DNA of 64,000 nucleotides from Bidens hawaiensis (GCA_021521415.1 JAIQDT010000172.1:1570501-1634500), one strand, 5' to 3'; shown: positions 22,891-34,960, numbered from the stretch's first letter. Notes: generated by a model not told the origin, from the sequence alone. Translations and numbers: made by a program.

Positions 22891-24249
22891 CTAGAAACGT
22901 ACCTGTGACGACATTGGGTGCTTGGCTTGTTCTTGAGCCAGCATATAGGCTCTAGTTCTTGGCATAGCTTGATCAGCATCCTTCTTCCCACTACCTCCAG
23001 CCTCACCATCGGTGCACTCTCTCGCCATGTGGATTGTCTTGCCACATTTGTAGCATACTGGCTTCGCACTGCACTCATTGGCATAATACCCTACCTTCCC
23101 ACATTTATAACACGTACTAGACCACATCCTGCGTTCTCCACCGTGATTCATTCCACATTTGTTACAAACATCAGAACTCCTACTCCACTTACACTCACCA
23201 CCAAGCATCTTTCCGCATGTCTTACACGATTTCTTTTCCCACACTTTCTGCTTCTTATCCTTGGAGTTCCACAACTGAGTGCCAGGTCGTTTAACAGGAG
23301 TGACCCACTTCTTGTCCTTCTTCTCCTCCCCCATAACAACATCATCCGCAGCCAGGTCCTCATAAACCATCTCTGCGAGTTCAACAGCAGAGTCAAAAGT
23401 AGCAGGTTTATTTGCCATGACTAGCATGCGGACTTTCTGTGGCAATCCCCGCACATAACACTTGATTCTCTTAGCCTCAATGTTGAAATTTTCGGGCACC
23501 AACCTAGACATTCAGTTGAACTCGGTGGTGTACTCACGATGTGTCATCGTCCCAGCTTTCAAGTTCAGGAACTTCATCTCCGCCCTCTCAACCTCGTCGT
23601 CAGCACAGAATTTCTTCATAACCAGTTGTTTCATATCTTCCCACCTCAGAGCCTTGATCTCATCCCGGGTCTTCCTCTGCTCCACACTTTCCCACCAATA
23701 CATCGCCTCATCTTCAAATGATTGGGTGGCATAACCGACAGATTGATCAGGACGACACTCGCTAATGCAGATAATTTTATCCATGGCAGTTATCCATTGC
23801 AGAGTAGCGATGGCGTCTCCCAAACCAGTTAGCTTCGGCGGGTCATCACCGTTAAGGGACTTATAGTTGCACCCACCTCGGCCTCTTTTCCTGTCATCGG
23901 CCTTCACAGACTTAACAACACTAGAAGCCTCCCCCTCATCTTCATCGTCTTTCCTACCATCTCCTTCCGCCCTTCCAGCACTTCTTTCATGGTCTCCAGC
24001 AGACCTCTCAGGTTTCATGTTCTTCACGGCAGTGGCTACAGCTTGAACGATAGCGGCTTGAATTAAGGGATCTAGTTGAACCCCTTCATTGTTCTCATGG
24101 TTTCTTCTAGCTGCGCTTCCTTCATCTCCATTGTCGGAAGCGGTCTCAACCGAAGGTTGTTGGGCATGACGAGGCCTGCCATGGCGTCTAGTGGGGCCCT
24201 CAGTTCTCGCAATTACTCTAGCTCCTACATCGCCTCCCGTTCCAGCCAT
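22891..24249 (-). pseudogene. gag of C with four zinc-knuckle-like units
   Basis: It starts at MAGTGGDVGARVIARTEG (24249). An acidic and charged region is followed by the gag core (ALRWEDMKQLVMKKFCADDE) and HREYTTEFN. The codon at 23509-23511 is TGA where the frame continues as MSRLVPENFNIEAKR. Four Cys-rich units follow: CKTCGKMLGGEC, CNKCGMNHGGE, CYKCGKVGYYANEC (His changed to Tyr) and CYKCGKTIHMAREC (complete). Tekay-type gags often have several such units. With only one stop, this is among the best kept gags in the window. Confidence 0.85.
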
Positions 24250-24649
24250 CGTATTCTAAAAAGGGAAAACACAAACGTCATCACTCAAGTAACTATTTAC
24301 TATAACGATAGTAAGGCTAACAGGTAATAACAGTGGCCAGCTGTGATTAGCTGATCATGTTACTTTCCGTGTCCTATACACTTCCCTTTATGAGTCTATT
24401 TGTGCTGGTTCTACATTAAACAGTTAGTCAATCAAAATAATCAATTAATCATATCCTTATCGTTCACATATCCTTTATTTAGCAATTAAGCTAACATCAA
24501 CATACATATTTAACCATATACTATACCTTTACTAAGCTTGCTTGAGTGACACATGGCTATCTTGAACTGGCATCTTCTATCTTTTCTTACTTAAATCCCA
24601 TTCTCTATTCGAGTCTAAGCAAATAGGATGCCTAAATCTCTCGACCTTT

Positions 24650-24662
24650 GCTCTGATACCAA
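24650..24662 (-). other. Primer binding site of C
   Basis: On the - strand TTGGTATCAGAGC lies two bases inside the LTR end; it is a perfect initiator-Met primer site. Confidence 0.9.
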
Positions 24663-25092
24663 CTTGTAAGGCCCCGTTACCGGTGCCCCACATTTGGTGT
24701 TGGATTTATTCATAAACGCAGTTCTAAATATCAGAGTTAATTAAAACATTCACGGAATATAAAAAACTTTCATAAAACATTTCATAACAACCATATCTTG
24801 TCTTAAAATAACATCTCGTCTTTCAAAATAAATCAAAGCATTAAACTTAAACTTCTTGAGCCTTCCGATGCCAGCCTCTTATTCAATGCCACGTGTCCCC
24901 TCAAGCGAGCTTCCTCATTCTACTCACCTGCGTGCATACTAAAAGTCAGCTACGCTGAGTGAGTTCTAGTTAATCATACAACATGAAATCGGTTCACATA
25001 CTTGCACACATGCCCGAAGGGGTGTACATTATTCATACTTACTTGTCTTACGTAACTATCCATCCTATTTAAAGAGCTTTCCGCCCTATAAC

Positions 25093-25250
25093 CTCACAAA
25101 TATTTTAAGGGTCTGGTCCCTAACATCACATATATTATTAGGGTATGGTCCCTACCATCACAGATATTATTAGGGTATGGTCCCTACCATCACAAATATT
25201 ATTTGGGTCTTATCCCTTCCATCATAGATATTATTAGGGTCTGGTCCCTT
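25093..25250. repeat. 32 bp minisatellite in LTR C
   Basis: About five copies of a unit built on CATCACAGATATTATTAGGG followed by TATGGTCCCTAC. Two neighbouring copies are nearly identical. Confidence 0.85.
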
Positions 25251-25633
25251 TTCAATCTGTCTATCTCTTACATTCATTCATAACGTACATGCATGTCGTT
25301 CATATTTCATACATAGCATTATAGCTTGATAGTACATGCAATATCCGAAGATCGTTCACGTACCGGCAAGAAATCATTCTTACCTATCACATAATCACAT
25401 AAGGAATACACTTATCACTTAGGATAAATATATTAACAATCACGTCGAGTATGCACACAGCCCCGGAAACATAACAAGGAAATGGGGCCAGAAACTCACC
25501 TGTATGCGGTTACGTTCACCGTTAATGGTAATCTCTTTCTTCAGTTGCGCACGGCTGACTGTATAATAATTATACGTATCAATTAACTACTACTACCCAC
25601 ATTGTATTTCAATCTTTATATAACCCTCAACGA

Positions 25634-25725
25634 ACAGGGGTCCGGGGGCAGCGCCCCTGGCAGCGGGGTCTAGGGCGGCAGCCCCTAGCAGGGTCCAAGG
25701 GGCAGAGCCCCTGGCTAGGGTCGAG
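25634..25725. repeat. Three GC-rich hairpin units in LTR C
   Basis: GGGGGCAGCGCCCC, TAGGGCGGCAGCCCCTA and AGGGGCAGAGCCCCT each form a stem of 5-7 bp and are separated by GGGTC-type spacers. They stand out as a GC island in an AT-rich LTR. I recall this motif from other plant gypsy LTRs but cannot search it here. Confidence 0.75.
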
Positions 25726-25849
25726 CTTGAAAAAATTTTATTTACATTAACTTTCTTAACACATTTTCACTAGGATTTTAATTCATTTTCTAATTCGTTA
25801 ACTCATTCCTCGTAACGATTTAAGTCTGATACGTAATCCGATTCGTTAC

Positions 25850-26040
25850 CGAACTTAACTTAAGCGAACTTAAGGTTCAGCGAACTTATCAAGAGGCGAA
25901 GTTAACCATCCGGCGAACATAGCCTTAGGCGAAATTAATGTTAGGCGAACTTAGTACTCGGCGAACATGCTTGGCGAACTTACTGGGGAACGAAGTTGAT
26001 CAGGAGCGAACTTGGTATGAAGCGAAGTTATCCAGCTGCA
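25850..26040. repeat. GCGAACTTA motif array in LTR C
   Basis: About twelve copies of GCGAACTTA or GCGAAGTTA, with 8-15 bases between, within 190 bases. Spacers differ, so it is a scattered motif and not a simple tandem repeat. Confidence 0.75.
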
Positions 26041-26750
26041 GCCCTGTTCGTCCCTAATCCTCCCCGTAATCACCATCGTTCAACATGAAATCCCCGGGTA
26101 TGGCGTTTAACCATCCCACGATCATTCTTGTAGTCGTTTTCGATTTTATTTGGCCCGAAAACATGTAAAGTTTGAACCTTTGATTTCAAAATTGTTCAAT
26201 ACAAGACCTTCGGTTTATCTTAAACGATTCGTAAGCAGACGCGGGTTTTCTTATGCTTGTTTCTAACATCAAGTTCGCAACTTTACGTTCCTTTTACACC
26301 CAGTCTAATCTCCTTCTAAGTTTCAAGGTTAAACGTTAATAAAAACGTAAACTTTAAGATCGAAACATACCTTTTCGTGTTCGTTTGATCTCGTTTTGCT
26401 TGATTAAGAATCCTAGATCTTGTATATAGCTCATGTAACAAAGATATACTTGATCTATCGTCTACTCGATTCCTAACTTCGCCCCAACCCTCACGGCCGT
26501 GTATATATATGTGCAGGTGTGTGTTTTTGAGTGTGATAGGCAAATATGGAAGGTAAGAATGAGGATTAGGGTTTTAGGGTTGGTTTAAGGGGGATTTATA
26601 TCCCTTAAAGCCCATGGACCTAAGGCCCATTATCCTTCGATCCATTCTAATTAGTCCAAGTCCATGATCTTAAATAATACAAATTAATTATTTAGGCCCG
26701 ATAACTAAACACAACTTCCTTTTATTAAATACGAAATTTTAGGATGTTAC

Positions 26751-27412
26751 TTGGTATTTGAAGGATTTGTACAAAATTTGGAGAAACCAACAAAGAAGTT
26801 TTTTGCATATCCGAGGTTCATACAAATAATTTTCAATAAAGAGTTGGAAAACTTACCAACTACAGGAATCACACATGTCCTGCAAAATCCGGATACATTT
26901 TAGAGAATAGAAAATCTGGCTAGCACTAGCAGATTTGATCCAGAGCAGGTGTATGAGGAGCTGCCATGGTTGATGTTTGATGACATTTTGATACCTCAGT
27001 TGCATGTGGTATTATTTGAGGCTGAGGATGTTGCTGGAGGTGATGGTGAGAATAATGGAGGTGTTGACAATTCAGATGATGATGGAGATAATGATGATGA
27101 TGCTGGAAATTTGGAGGGAGGAAATGTCAACTTTGAGGTCATTGCACAATCTCAGGGGGAGCATAAAATTATACCAGAACAACCTATACCAGCACCACCT
27201 TTGTCACCACAACCACAAGACCAAACCCAAACCTTAACCCAAAGCCAGCCTAAAACATCAATACTAACACCCCCACCACCACAAACACCACCAACCAACA
27301 GCCCAATCCAAACAGATACGTTCATTCCTAGCCCACCCCATACTCAATCACGACCCCAACCAATTATAACAACCCAGCCTACCCCTATCCATACCAAAAC
27401 CATACCTTAAAC
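26751..27412 (+). pseudogene. env-like region of E, N-terminal surviving part
   Basis: The frame opens directly at the C junction as LVFEGFVQNLEKPTKKFF, then AYPRFIQIIFNKELENLP. The phrase YPRFIQ-IF resembles a conserved block I know from the post-pol gene of daisy-family copia elements. One TAG (26901) interrupts it, then the same frame continues through YEELPWLMFDDILIPQ, an acidic run (NSDDDGDNDDDAG) and a Pro/Gln/Thr-rich tail to TAA at 27408-27410. The N-terminal part upstream of the junction is missing. Confidence 0.65.
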
Positions 27413-28974
27413 CAGATCCCAATCACCACCTCAAACACCACCCGAATCATAAACACCACCCACATTCACCATCAACCGCACAAAAACCCACTACTATCCA
27501 CTAGTGAAAACATTTTTGAAGATGCCAACCCAATAATCCCTCAAACCACTAATCAAGACCAATCAAAACGTGAACCTTTCTTTACCTTACCGCGAATAAC
27601 CCCTCCTGCCGGAAACTATCTATTTGAAAGAAACTTGGATCTGATGTTGGAGAATGCAAGGTTAAAGGAAAGAAATGAGGAGGTAAAAAAGGAAAATGTG
27701 TTACTACTAGATATGTTGGCCCAGGCATTAATAAAAGTTCAAACCCTGGAGCAGGAGGTTGAGAAGACCTCAGCTGCCCCAAAACAGAGAGAGAATATTA
27801 CAGAGCCAACTGATGATAGTGTGAATGTTGATGTACCGATACTGGAGGGTGTAAGTGTTAAAACAACTGATGTTGATGGGTTGACATGCATTTTAAATTC
27901 TTATGATGATGATGAGGAGAGTGAAGAAAGGAGGATGGAGGATGTTGAAAATGAGGATAACAAATATGATGTTATAGAGAAAAATTATGATGTCAATGAT
28001 GAAGTAATTAATGTTGTATGTAGAGATGAGGATGATGAGGTTAGAGGAGAAGAAGAGACAGGGGATGGATTAGAAAAGATGAATATTAAAGAAAATGTGG
28101 CTACCACAGATGTAGCTACTGATGTCCTGACTAATATTATAACTGAAGAACTGACTGATGTAATCAATGAAGATGCTGCTGCTACTAAGGAGTTGATACT
28201 TACTGAAACTAAACAACCTGAAAGCTCCAAGAGAGTAGAGTATGATCCAGAGCTGGAAGCACTAGAAAAGAAATTAATGACTATCAGCAGTCTGAGGATG
28301 AAGAATATGTACAGAGGAGAATGATTAAAGGAAAGGCAAAGGACTATGAAGAGGAGTCTGTTAAGGCAGATATTGTGAAATAGAGATTATTCGACGAAGA
28401 GGAAGAAGCTTCTGCTACTGCAAGTAGAGAATATGAAAATGTTGTAAGAGAGAAAAGAGAGAGGGAAATACTAGCCCAAACCTTGAATCCAGAGCAGTTA
28501 ACAGAGTAGGAAGCATTGATCAATCAAGCCAATGTTGCTAAGATGATAAATTAAGAAGAGGCTGATGATCAGATTGTCATTGAGGAACTGATTAATTTAA
28601 ATAGGGCTGAGAAAGTTGATAACTCCCTAGCCTTGGTTGTGAGTATGTTTGCCCAATCCACAAGCCAATCTCATCAGGAACCTGAAAGGGAACCTGAAAA
28701 ACAAACTGAAGAAACAATTGAAGAGATGTTGGCTAAAGCTTCAAAGATACATGAGAATGTTGGCAGATTTGAAAAGATTTATTCAAGAAAAAGGAAAGCC
28801 ACTGATCAGGGTGAGAAAGATGATTCGAAGATTAAAAAGGGGAAATGGGATGATAAGAACAAATACTTTATAGAAACCCTTGATGATGAAGCAAGTCCAA
28901 TAAAGGCGATTCCTTTACAAACATTAAGGACAGATGAACATGTGCAAGGAGTTCACAATGTACCAATTCCTTAG
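27413..28974 (+). pseudogene. env-like region of E, coiled-coil middle part
   Basis: A Pro/Thr-rich stretch without an open frame (27413-27634) leads into a 229-codon frame (27635-28324): a predicted coiled coil (LENARLKERNEEVKKENVLL) followed by a long acidic region. After a stop the theme continues to 28974 with EEETIEEMLAKASKIHENV-like helices and a Lys-rich KKGKWDDKNKYF. No signal peptide or convincing membrane helix is seen, so an envelope role is not supported by sequence. Stops at 28322, 28381, 28507 and 28552 break it. Confidence 0.65.
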
Positions 28975-29037
28975 AATCCAACTCCCAATGAACCAAAGAT
29001 TGATGCTGCATATCAATCAACAGAGGAGGAGGATGAA

Positions 29038-30928
29038 ACTGATGATGATGAAGATAATCAGGAACAAGGTACTGAAACTGCTAAATTTTTTGTCCCCACA
29101 AGTCAAAATGACTGATGAACAAAGAGCAAACATTGAACAAAGTTTGTTGGAAGCTAAAAGGAAGAACCCATTGGTTGTGAAATTAAGAAGCTTTGGGATA
29201 AGCTTTGAGACCTTACCTGATTTGAATGACGATCAGTTGCAGAAAAGGTTGGATAAAGAGAGAAATGAAATCAAGAAGAAAATTGAACAAAAGAATAAAG
29301 ATGCCCTGAAATACAGAGAATATTTAAGAAAACAGGGGTATTCTGAAAAAGACCTGGTTCACTTCAAATTTGAACAACTGAGAGAAACCTATAACAAAAC
29401 CAGGGAAGAAATAAAAGAAAAAATTGTGAAGGAGAATGATGAGGCTGAGAAGCTTGAGGCTTTAAAAGAAACATTTGGAGGAATGTGTGGATACTTGTTG
29501 GAGAAAGGGTTGAAACCTTAGATAGTTGAAAACTTATAAAGGGAATCAGTGTTGGCTCAGTATAACAAGTTTAAAAGAAAGGAAAAATTTAAAAGAGTGC
29601 AGCCTGAGCCCTCCACTGAGCAATCTGAAACAGATCAAAATGAACCCCCTACAAAGAAAAGATAAATCATGACTCTCAGGGAGAAACAAAAGGCCGAAAT
29701 TGAAAAAGAAAATCAAAAGAAGCAAATGCTGATGAAACCCCAGTCCTAGAGGAAGTTAAACCTGAATCTGTTTATGAACCTATTATTCCATGGGAAAATG
29801 AAGAAATGATCGAGATACTAAGGGGTATAATGGTGAATCAAAGGGAAATGGATGTGGATACGTTCAATGCTTTGAATAGAGATGATTTGAAAGAACTGTT
29901 TTATTTGCAAAAGGCTGAGTGGGAGAAAGTATTGTTGGAGGGTGAGAACCCCAGAAGTTTTGTGGATGGAAGATTTTTCCCTGCAGTTTTTAATGAAAAT
30001 CCGATGATTTTGAATATGATCATAAAACTTGTAAAAGACAAAGGTGAAATCTTTGGAGATCTCATCAACTATCCTGAAGAATTAATTGAGTCTATGTATT
30101 TGAAAGCTTTTGATATCACAAGGCCCAGCAAACCGATGAATTCTATACAAACCGGGTCGTCTGCATCAATGCAACAACCAACAACACATAGAGGTGAGTC
30201 AAGCAGAGCTGGAACACAAAGAACAACAATCACTTGAGGATCTTCCTATAACTCTGTATTTTGACTCAGTCTCTCAGTCTCTGAAGGTTATAATGGAAAG
30301 CAAACAGTTGAGAGACATTATTTTGAAAAATGATTTTGCTGATTATACTCAAGAACAGTTAGAGAAAATCGCCAAACTTGATCTGTATGACTATCATGAC
30401 ACAAGCAAGATGGCAGGAAGACAGCAGAATGAACTCTCAAAGTTCTAGAAGGATGAAGCTGACAAGGGATTCCCATTTTTAAAGGAGAAGAAAACCTGGA
30501 GACTAACAAGGCAGGAGAAAACAAGAAGGGCCGCCAAGTTGAAAAAGATAGCCAATGCTGAATTGAACTACCAGCTGAAAGTCAAAGATAAGAATCCTTT
30601 GTCAAACATGAACACATCCATAAGACAGGAAAGAAGAATGACACGCCCTAACTATATTCTGCAGAAGAATGCCATTATTGCAGAGATTGAATACAAAGAA
30701 ACAACAGGCCACTATATTCTTCGCATCTCAGAAGGAATTATCTTGGGCATAATTAGAAGAGATGAAGACCTGACCTACTTGCACAGTGAAGATCTAAGAG
30801 ATATAAGGGATTTGGACATTCCTGAAAGTCACATTCACTACCAAATCCTTTCTATTTTCAGGCAAAGGGCAGGAACTATGATAATGAATCGAAAGCAAGC
30901 CTACTACAATGCAAGAAGAAGATAAAGA
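29038..30928 (+). pseudogene. env-like region of E, C-terminal part
   Basis: Highly charged helical sequence: MTDEQRANIEQSLLEAKRK, YREYLRKQGYSEKDLVHFKF and FGGMCGYLLEKGLKP (29110-29521), a 143-codon frame (29806-30237), and a final frame (30539-30925) with YILQKNAIIAEIEYKET and ending NRKQAYYNARRR. Frameshifts near 29075, 29740 and 30220 and stops at 29519 and 30446 separate the pieces. The end lies 170 bases before the 3' LTR, so this is the last gene of E. Confidence 0.65.
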
Positions 30929-31089
30929 TATTTAGAATAGGCTTTGTTTTGTAATGTCCACGGACAGCTTTTGATTATGTAATCATTTGATTTTGTAATG
31001 AATATGTATTTTGATTTTGATTTGAATATGAATTTTGACTAAGTGTATGTAACCTTAGAGATGTTTTGGGACAGCTGAGGTTTTCCAAT
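30929..31089 (+). other. 3' untranslated region of E
   Basis: T/G-rich spacer with several TTTTGATTTTG repeats between the env-like end and the purine tract; no gene. Confidence 0.5.
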
Positions 31090-31101
31090 CTAAGGGGAGA
31101 T
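31090..31101 (+). other. Polypurine tract of E
   Basis: TAAGGGGAGA directly precedes TGTTGAGTC, the 3' LTR start. Confidence 0.85.
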
Positions 31102-32175
31102 TGTTGAGTCAAGATTTGACCTAAAATAATCGTAATCTTCTCAACCTCCTTGATAATCGCTGTGTATGGAACCGGGCACACCTGAGACATGCGAGCAAGG
31201 TTTTACTTAGTCGGGCATGATATTTTGTCTATCGGGCAGGGTTACCTTCTTGAAGTCTTCTTTAGTGTTAACCCGAGTAGGGTTCACTACATCTAGCAGA
31301 TTTGTTCTTACGGAGCAAGGTTAGATTAATAATGTGGAATTCGGGAAAACTTGTTGAAAGTTATCAATGTACACTTTCCGAGCAAGGTTCAACTCAGAGC
31401 AAGCTTCAGTATACCGAGCACACTATGGTTGCTTAATAAGTTATCTAACAAATGAGTTGGAGGGATTCTTGAAGAACATTATGGTAGTAGGATCTTGTCG
31501 GGTAAAGTCTGATAAAGTCAAGAAGATTGAAGTCTACCCGGTGAGTAGTTTCCTTAGTGAAATACTCTTTAGTTGAAATCTACCCGGAGAACTGTACCCG
31601 AGCATACTTCAAGGTTACAAAGTCTAAAGGAAGGCAGAGCACAAAGTCTACTCGGAAAAGTTTACCACTACAAGGCCTACCCGGAAGAGTTGTTTTACAC
31701 TTAGTATAGTTTTGAATATGTAATTTGAATATGTTTTAATCATTAGGTTTTCTAGAAGGAATGACAGCTGTCAGGAAGTGGCAGGCCTATAAAAGGAATA
31801 ATTTAGGGCACGCCTCCAGACGGTGACAAGACAGAATACGGATTATCCTTTACACTTTTCAGATAAGATCGAATATTCCTTTCTGAGTGTGACGACTGTC
31901 CCAGGTTTTCATTGATTATATATTCCGACAAGAAACCCTAATAGATTATATTATTTGTATGAATTCCTTTATATAAATGGAAATTTTTTGAGTTATTGTT
32001 CGTGTCTGTTACCATTATTAACCTATTAGCAACAAAACTTGTTTGTTTCAGATTCCGCCATTAACAAACAAGAATCTTTCCTTATTTAGCAATCCGTCAT
32101 TAACCATCATGTGGACACAATATGTGTGGGTTATGACATTGTTATTGATTAGAGAGTGATTATAAGGGACCGACA
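31102..32175 (+). repeat. 3' LTR of E
   Basis: TGTTGAGTCAAGATTTGACC to GGGACCGACA, collinear with 8203-9272. Palindrome TGACAGCTGTCA at 31762-31773 and TATAAAA at 31788-31794 are kept. Right target duplication TTAAA is at 32176-32180. Confidence 0.9.
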
Positions 32176-32180
32176 TTAAA

Positions 32181-32572
32181 TTTCTACGATAACCTGCATA
32201 TGCATATAAAATAGTATATTTGTCAACAACACATGTTGAGTAAGTAAAACACAAGTTTAAAACACAAAAATAATAATATATAATAAATAAAGAAAGACGC
32301 AAACTATTGATATAAATGGACATTGGTTACCATGCAAGGACTCAACCAATCCATAAAAATGGACATCGGTTGCCGAAGTAAGCAAACAGCGTTCAAATAA
32401 AGTAAGTAAGCAAATAGCAAGTTAGGCATAAGCCGATATACCCCCAAGGATTAACAGTTGCGGTTTTGAATACTAGTTAATAGTTAAATATATATGATAG
32501 GGACATATCCCCAAAAATGTTTAGAAATAAGTAAAAAGTGGAGTGAAATACTCACCTTAGCAATAAGCAACA
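32181..32572 (-). repeat. LTR of family B, second fragment
   Basis: Continues the fragment 7967-8202 without loss: TTTCTACGATAACCTGCATATGC matches 43428 onward. It stops at AATAAGCAA (about 32569), where full B LTRs continue with GAGATAAA, and A sequence starts within 3 bases. This is the duplication junction. Confidence 0.85.
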
Positions 32573-33190
32573 TTTTATTTTAGGGCCACGAATTGTATGT
32601 ATACCCTATGTGCTGCGTGCCCGCACTTTTATTAAAAGTTCATTCATACGCTCGAATTTATTATGTTTTATAGCGTCACCTGTACACATATTCACGCACA
32701 AACTCCAAGGCTTATGCCTAAACAATTTATTTTATTTTTATCTATTTATTTATTAAAAAAATGATTTTCTATATTGTTAAAGATGGTTCAACGTGACAGG
32801 TATGTCATAACTGGAAGGGTGACACACTTGTTTTTCGAACACTTGACACACTCCAAGGCATAAATCCGAATTAGATGCGGGACCCGGTTACTTACCTGGA
32901 GGGTTTGAAAAGGGTTCTGGAACTTATTAGGCCAAATCATACCACGCAAACGTCATACGAACCATAACTTTAAGTTGTCAAATATGGCCATTTTCCTTTA
33001 TGAATAAAGAATGTTTGCACCTATGCTCTTAAATTGCATTAAAGTCATGTGGTAAATGAATATCCTGATTTCAATATATTTTCATGTGATTTAAGCATTA
33101 TCAAAATTTTCTTTTATTCAAAAGGTTTAAGTATTCCACTTCTCGAAATCTTCACTCGATAACTCATGCACGTAGTATTCTCTATTCAGC
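32573..33190 (+). other. Leader of the second A copy
   Basis: Non-coding, collinear with 528-1166. No gene seen. Confidence 0.6.
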
Positions 33191-34296
33191 ATGTCTACTC
33201 GTTACCCTCACCGCCCCGCAAGAAACTCCAGCCGTAAGATGACAGCCCAGATCAATAAGCAGCTGGCCGCTATGCTCCCGGAAATAGTGGCTCAACTTTA
33301 CCATACCGTTTCTTCATCGATACGAAACCTCTCAAGTTTAATGGCTCTAAAGGTGCCACTGTCCTACTGTAATGGTACCAAAGTATGGAGATTACTTTCC
33401 TCCATATCGAATGTCCCAAGGAAAGGACGACACGCTTTGCTTCTAGTGTCTTAGAAAAAACCATTAACTTGGTGGGTTCAATAAAAATCCACACGTGGTG
33501 CTGATGTAGCCATGGCTTTGCCATGGGAAGAACTTAAGGAAATTATGACCGAAGAGTTCTGTCCACCCAATGAACTCATGAACCTTGAGGTGGAATTTTG
33601 GAATCTTAAGCAAGAGGGTGGTGATAACGCTACTTACACCGTTCGCTTCAATGAGCTTAGCGTCTTGGTGCCACATCTTGTCACGCCTCTGACAACCACC
33701 TTAAGGCAGGAACCTTCAAAGGCAGCAAGAAGAATATTGAGAAAATTGAGGCCGAACCTTCCAAAGATGTCAAGGCCGAAGCCTTACCCTAACCAAACCT
33801 CAACAACAACAACCACCACTCCAAGAAACAAAAGCAAAACTAGGCCTCAAACCCAACAAAACCCATCTCAACCTCAATACCAACAAACCCAAACCCAAAA
33901 CCTTCAAGCTCCACCCCCAAAGAATCCTTACAACAGACCACACCCGTTTTGCCAAATTTGCTAACGATACCACCAACTCGGCATCCCTTGCGACAATGAA
34001 CCCATTGTGGCCGTTACGGGCACCTAGTAGGCGCATTTTTCAAGTTCATGCATACCCAACCAACCCTCACCAAACCACCCCACACTCCCCACACTTTCAA
34101 CCAAAACCGTGTTTTAACTAAAGCTCAACCCATTGCTTAAGCTTACCCCACCCCTCGAGCGTGTTTCAATTGTAGAGATCCTAGTTATTTCCGCAACGCG
34201 TGTCCTCGACCCGCATATCAAGTCCAAATGCTCGCTCTGCCTATTTACCCTGCTCAAGCATATCAAGTTCAGGCCTTTTAACCAGCTCTGCAACTT
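33191..34296 (+). pseudogene. gag of the second A copy
   Basis: The start ATG is intact (MSTRYPHRPARNSSRKMTAQ). A deletion after QLYH (about 33305) removes sequence present in copy 1. A 150-codon frame, 33512-33964, covers the gag core (NATYTVRFNELSVLVPHL) and a Thr/Pro/Gln-rich linker. The knuckle at 34162-34203 reads CFNC with the following His changed to Tyr, so zinc binding would be lost. Confidence 0.8.
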
Positions 34297-34960
34297 ATGG
34301 AAAACCAAGTTGTTCAACCAGTTCAATCCAATCAAGCCTCGACTTCCCAAGCTACACCAGCTGTCACCAATGCTCGGGGGACGACATTCGTGACGAATGC
34401 AAATCATGCACAGCATAACAATGATGTGGTGAATGGTACGTTCTTGGTTAATAACGATTATGCATCCATTTTATTCGATACCGGTGCCGATATGAGTTTT
34501 GTGTCTTTTGATTTTGAGTCTGTGCTTTAGTCATCTCATTCTAAAGTTGAAAGTTCTTTTACGGTTCAAGTCGCGAATGGTAAAACTATCTTGATTGACT
34601 CGGTTATTCGTGGTTGTACTATAAATCTCAACGACTATGATTTTTCTATAGATCTCGTTCCTATGCAACTCGGAAATTTTGATATCATAATAGGCATGGA
34701 TTGGTTAGCTCAACACCGTGCCGAAATCGTTTGCTTTGAGAAGTATATTCGAATTCCTCTAGATGGCGATCACATTTTATGTATTATCGGCGAAAGCCTT
34801 CCAAGGGGTTCAAGCTTATGTCGTGTACTCAAGCCCAAAAATACTTACGTAAAAAGTATGTGCATTTCCTTGCCAACATCTTGGAAAAGAAACAAGTAAA
34901 GAAGACCATAAAAGACATTCGGTAGTTCGCGATTTTCCCGAAGTTTTCGCTGAAGATGTT
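34297..34960 (+). pseudogene. Protease of the second A copy
   Basis: ILFDTGADMSFVSFDFESVL has the DTG triad at 34477-34485. TAG follows FESVL as in copy 1. The second half reads FDIIIGMDWLAQHRAEIVC (34681-34730), better preserved than copy 1. Confidence 0.8.

Larger units (their letters stand above)
16839..26750 (-). mobile_element. Element C: 3'-truncated Tekay-like gypsy element nested in E
   Basis: Read on the - strand: 5' LTR (26750-24665), initiator-Met primer site, gag with several zinc knuckles, protease, RT, RNase H and integrase, ending abruptly at about 16839 inside integrase. No 3' LTR is present. The right edge joins the E env-like frame exactly at the LTR end, so insertion was normal there; the left edge is a deletion that removed the C 3' end together with the N-terminal part of the E env-like gene. 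Element D is nested at 18334-21594. Confidence 0.85.
24665..26750 (-). repeat. 5' LTR of C (about 2.09 kb)
   Basis: Inner end TGTAAGGCCCC at 24665, outer end GGATGTTAC at 26750 (the last base of the expected TTACA is T). It holds three separate repeat systems: a 32 bp minisatellite (25093-25250), GC-rich hairpins (25634-25725) and a TTCGCC-type motif array (25850-26040). Confidence 0.8.
8203..32175 (+). mobile_element. Element E: Sirevirus-like Ty1/copia retrotransposon, 24 kb with nested insertions
   Basis: LTRs of about 1.07 kb flank it (8203-9272, 31102-32175), the target duplication TTAAA is intact on both sides (8198-8202, 32176-32180), and primer site and purine tract are in place. The pol order protease, integrase, RT, RNase H is copia. 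A long second coding region with coiled-coil and acidic stretches follows pol, the hallmark of the Sirevirus genus, where it is called env-like. Elements C and D are nested inside. By eye the LTRs differ at about 6-8% over their first 480 bases, plus a 12 bp indel. Confidence 0.85.

Noticed and set aside
26751..30928. Independent host gene for a coiled-coil nuclear protein
   Set aside because: It lies between pol and the purine tract/3' LTR of E with matching decay, so it belongs to the element.
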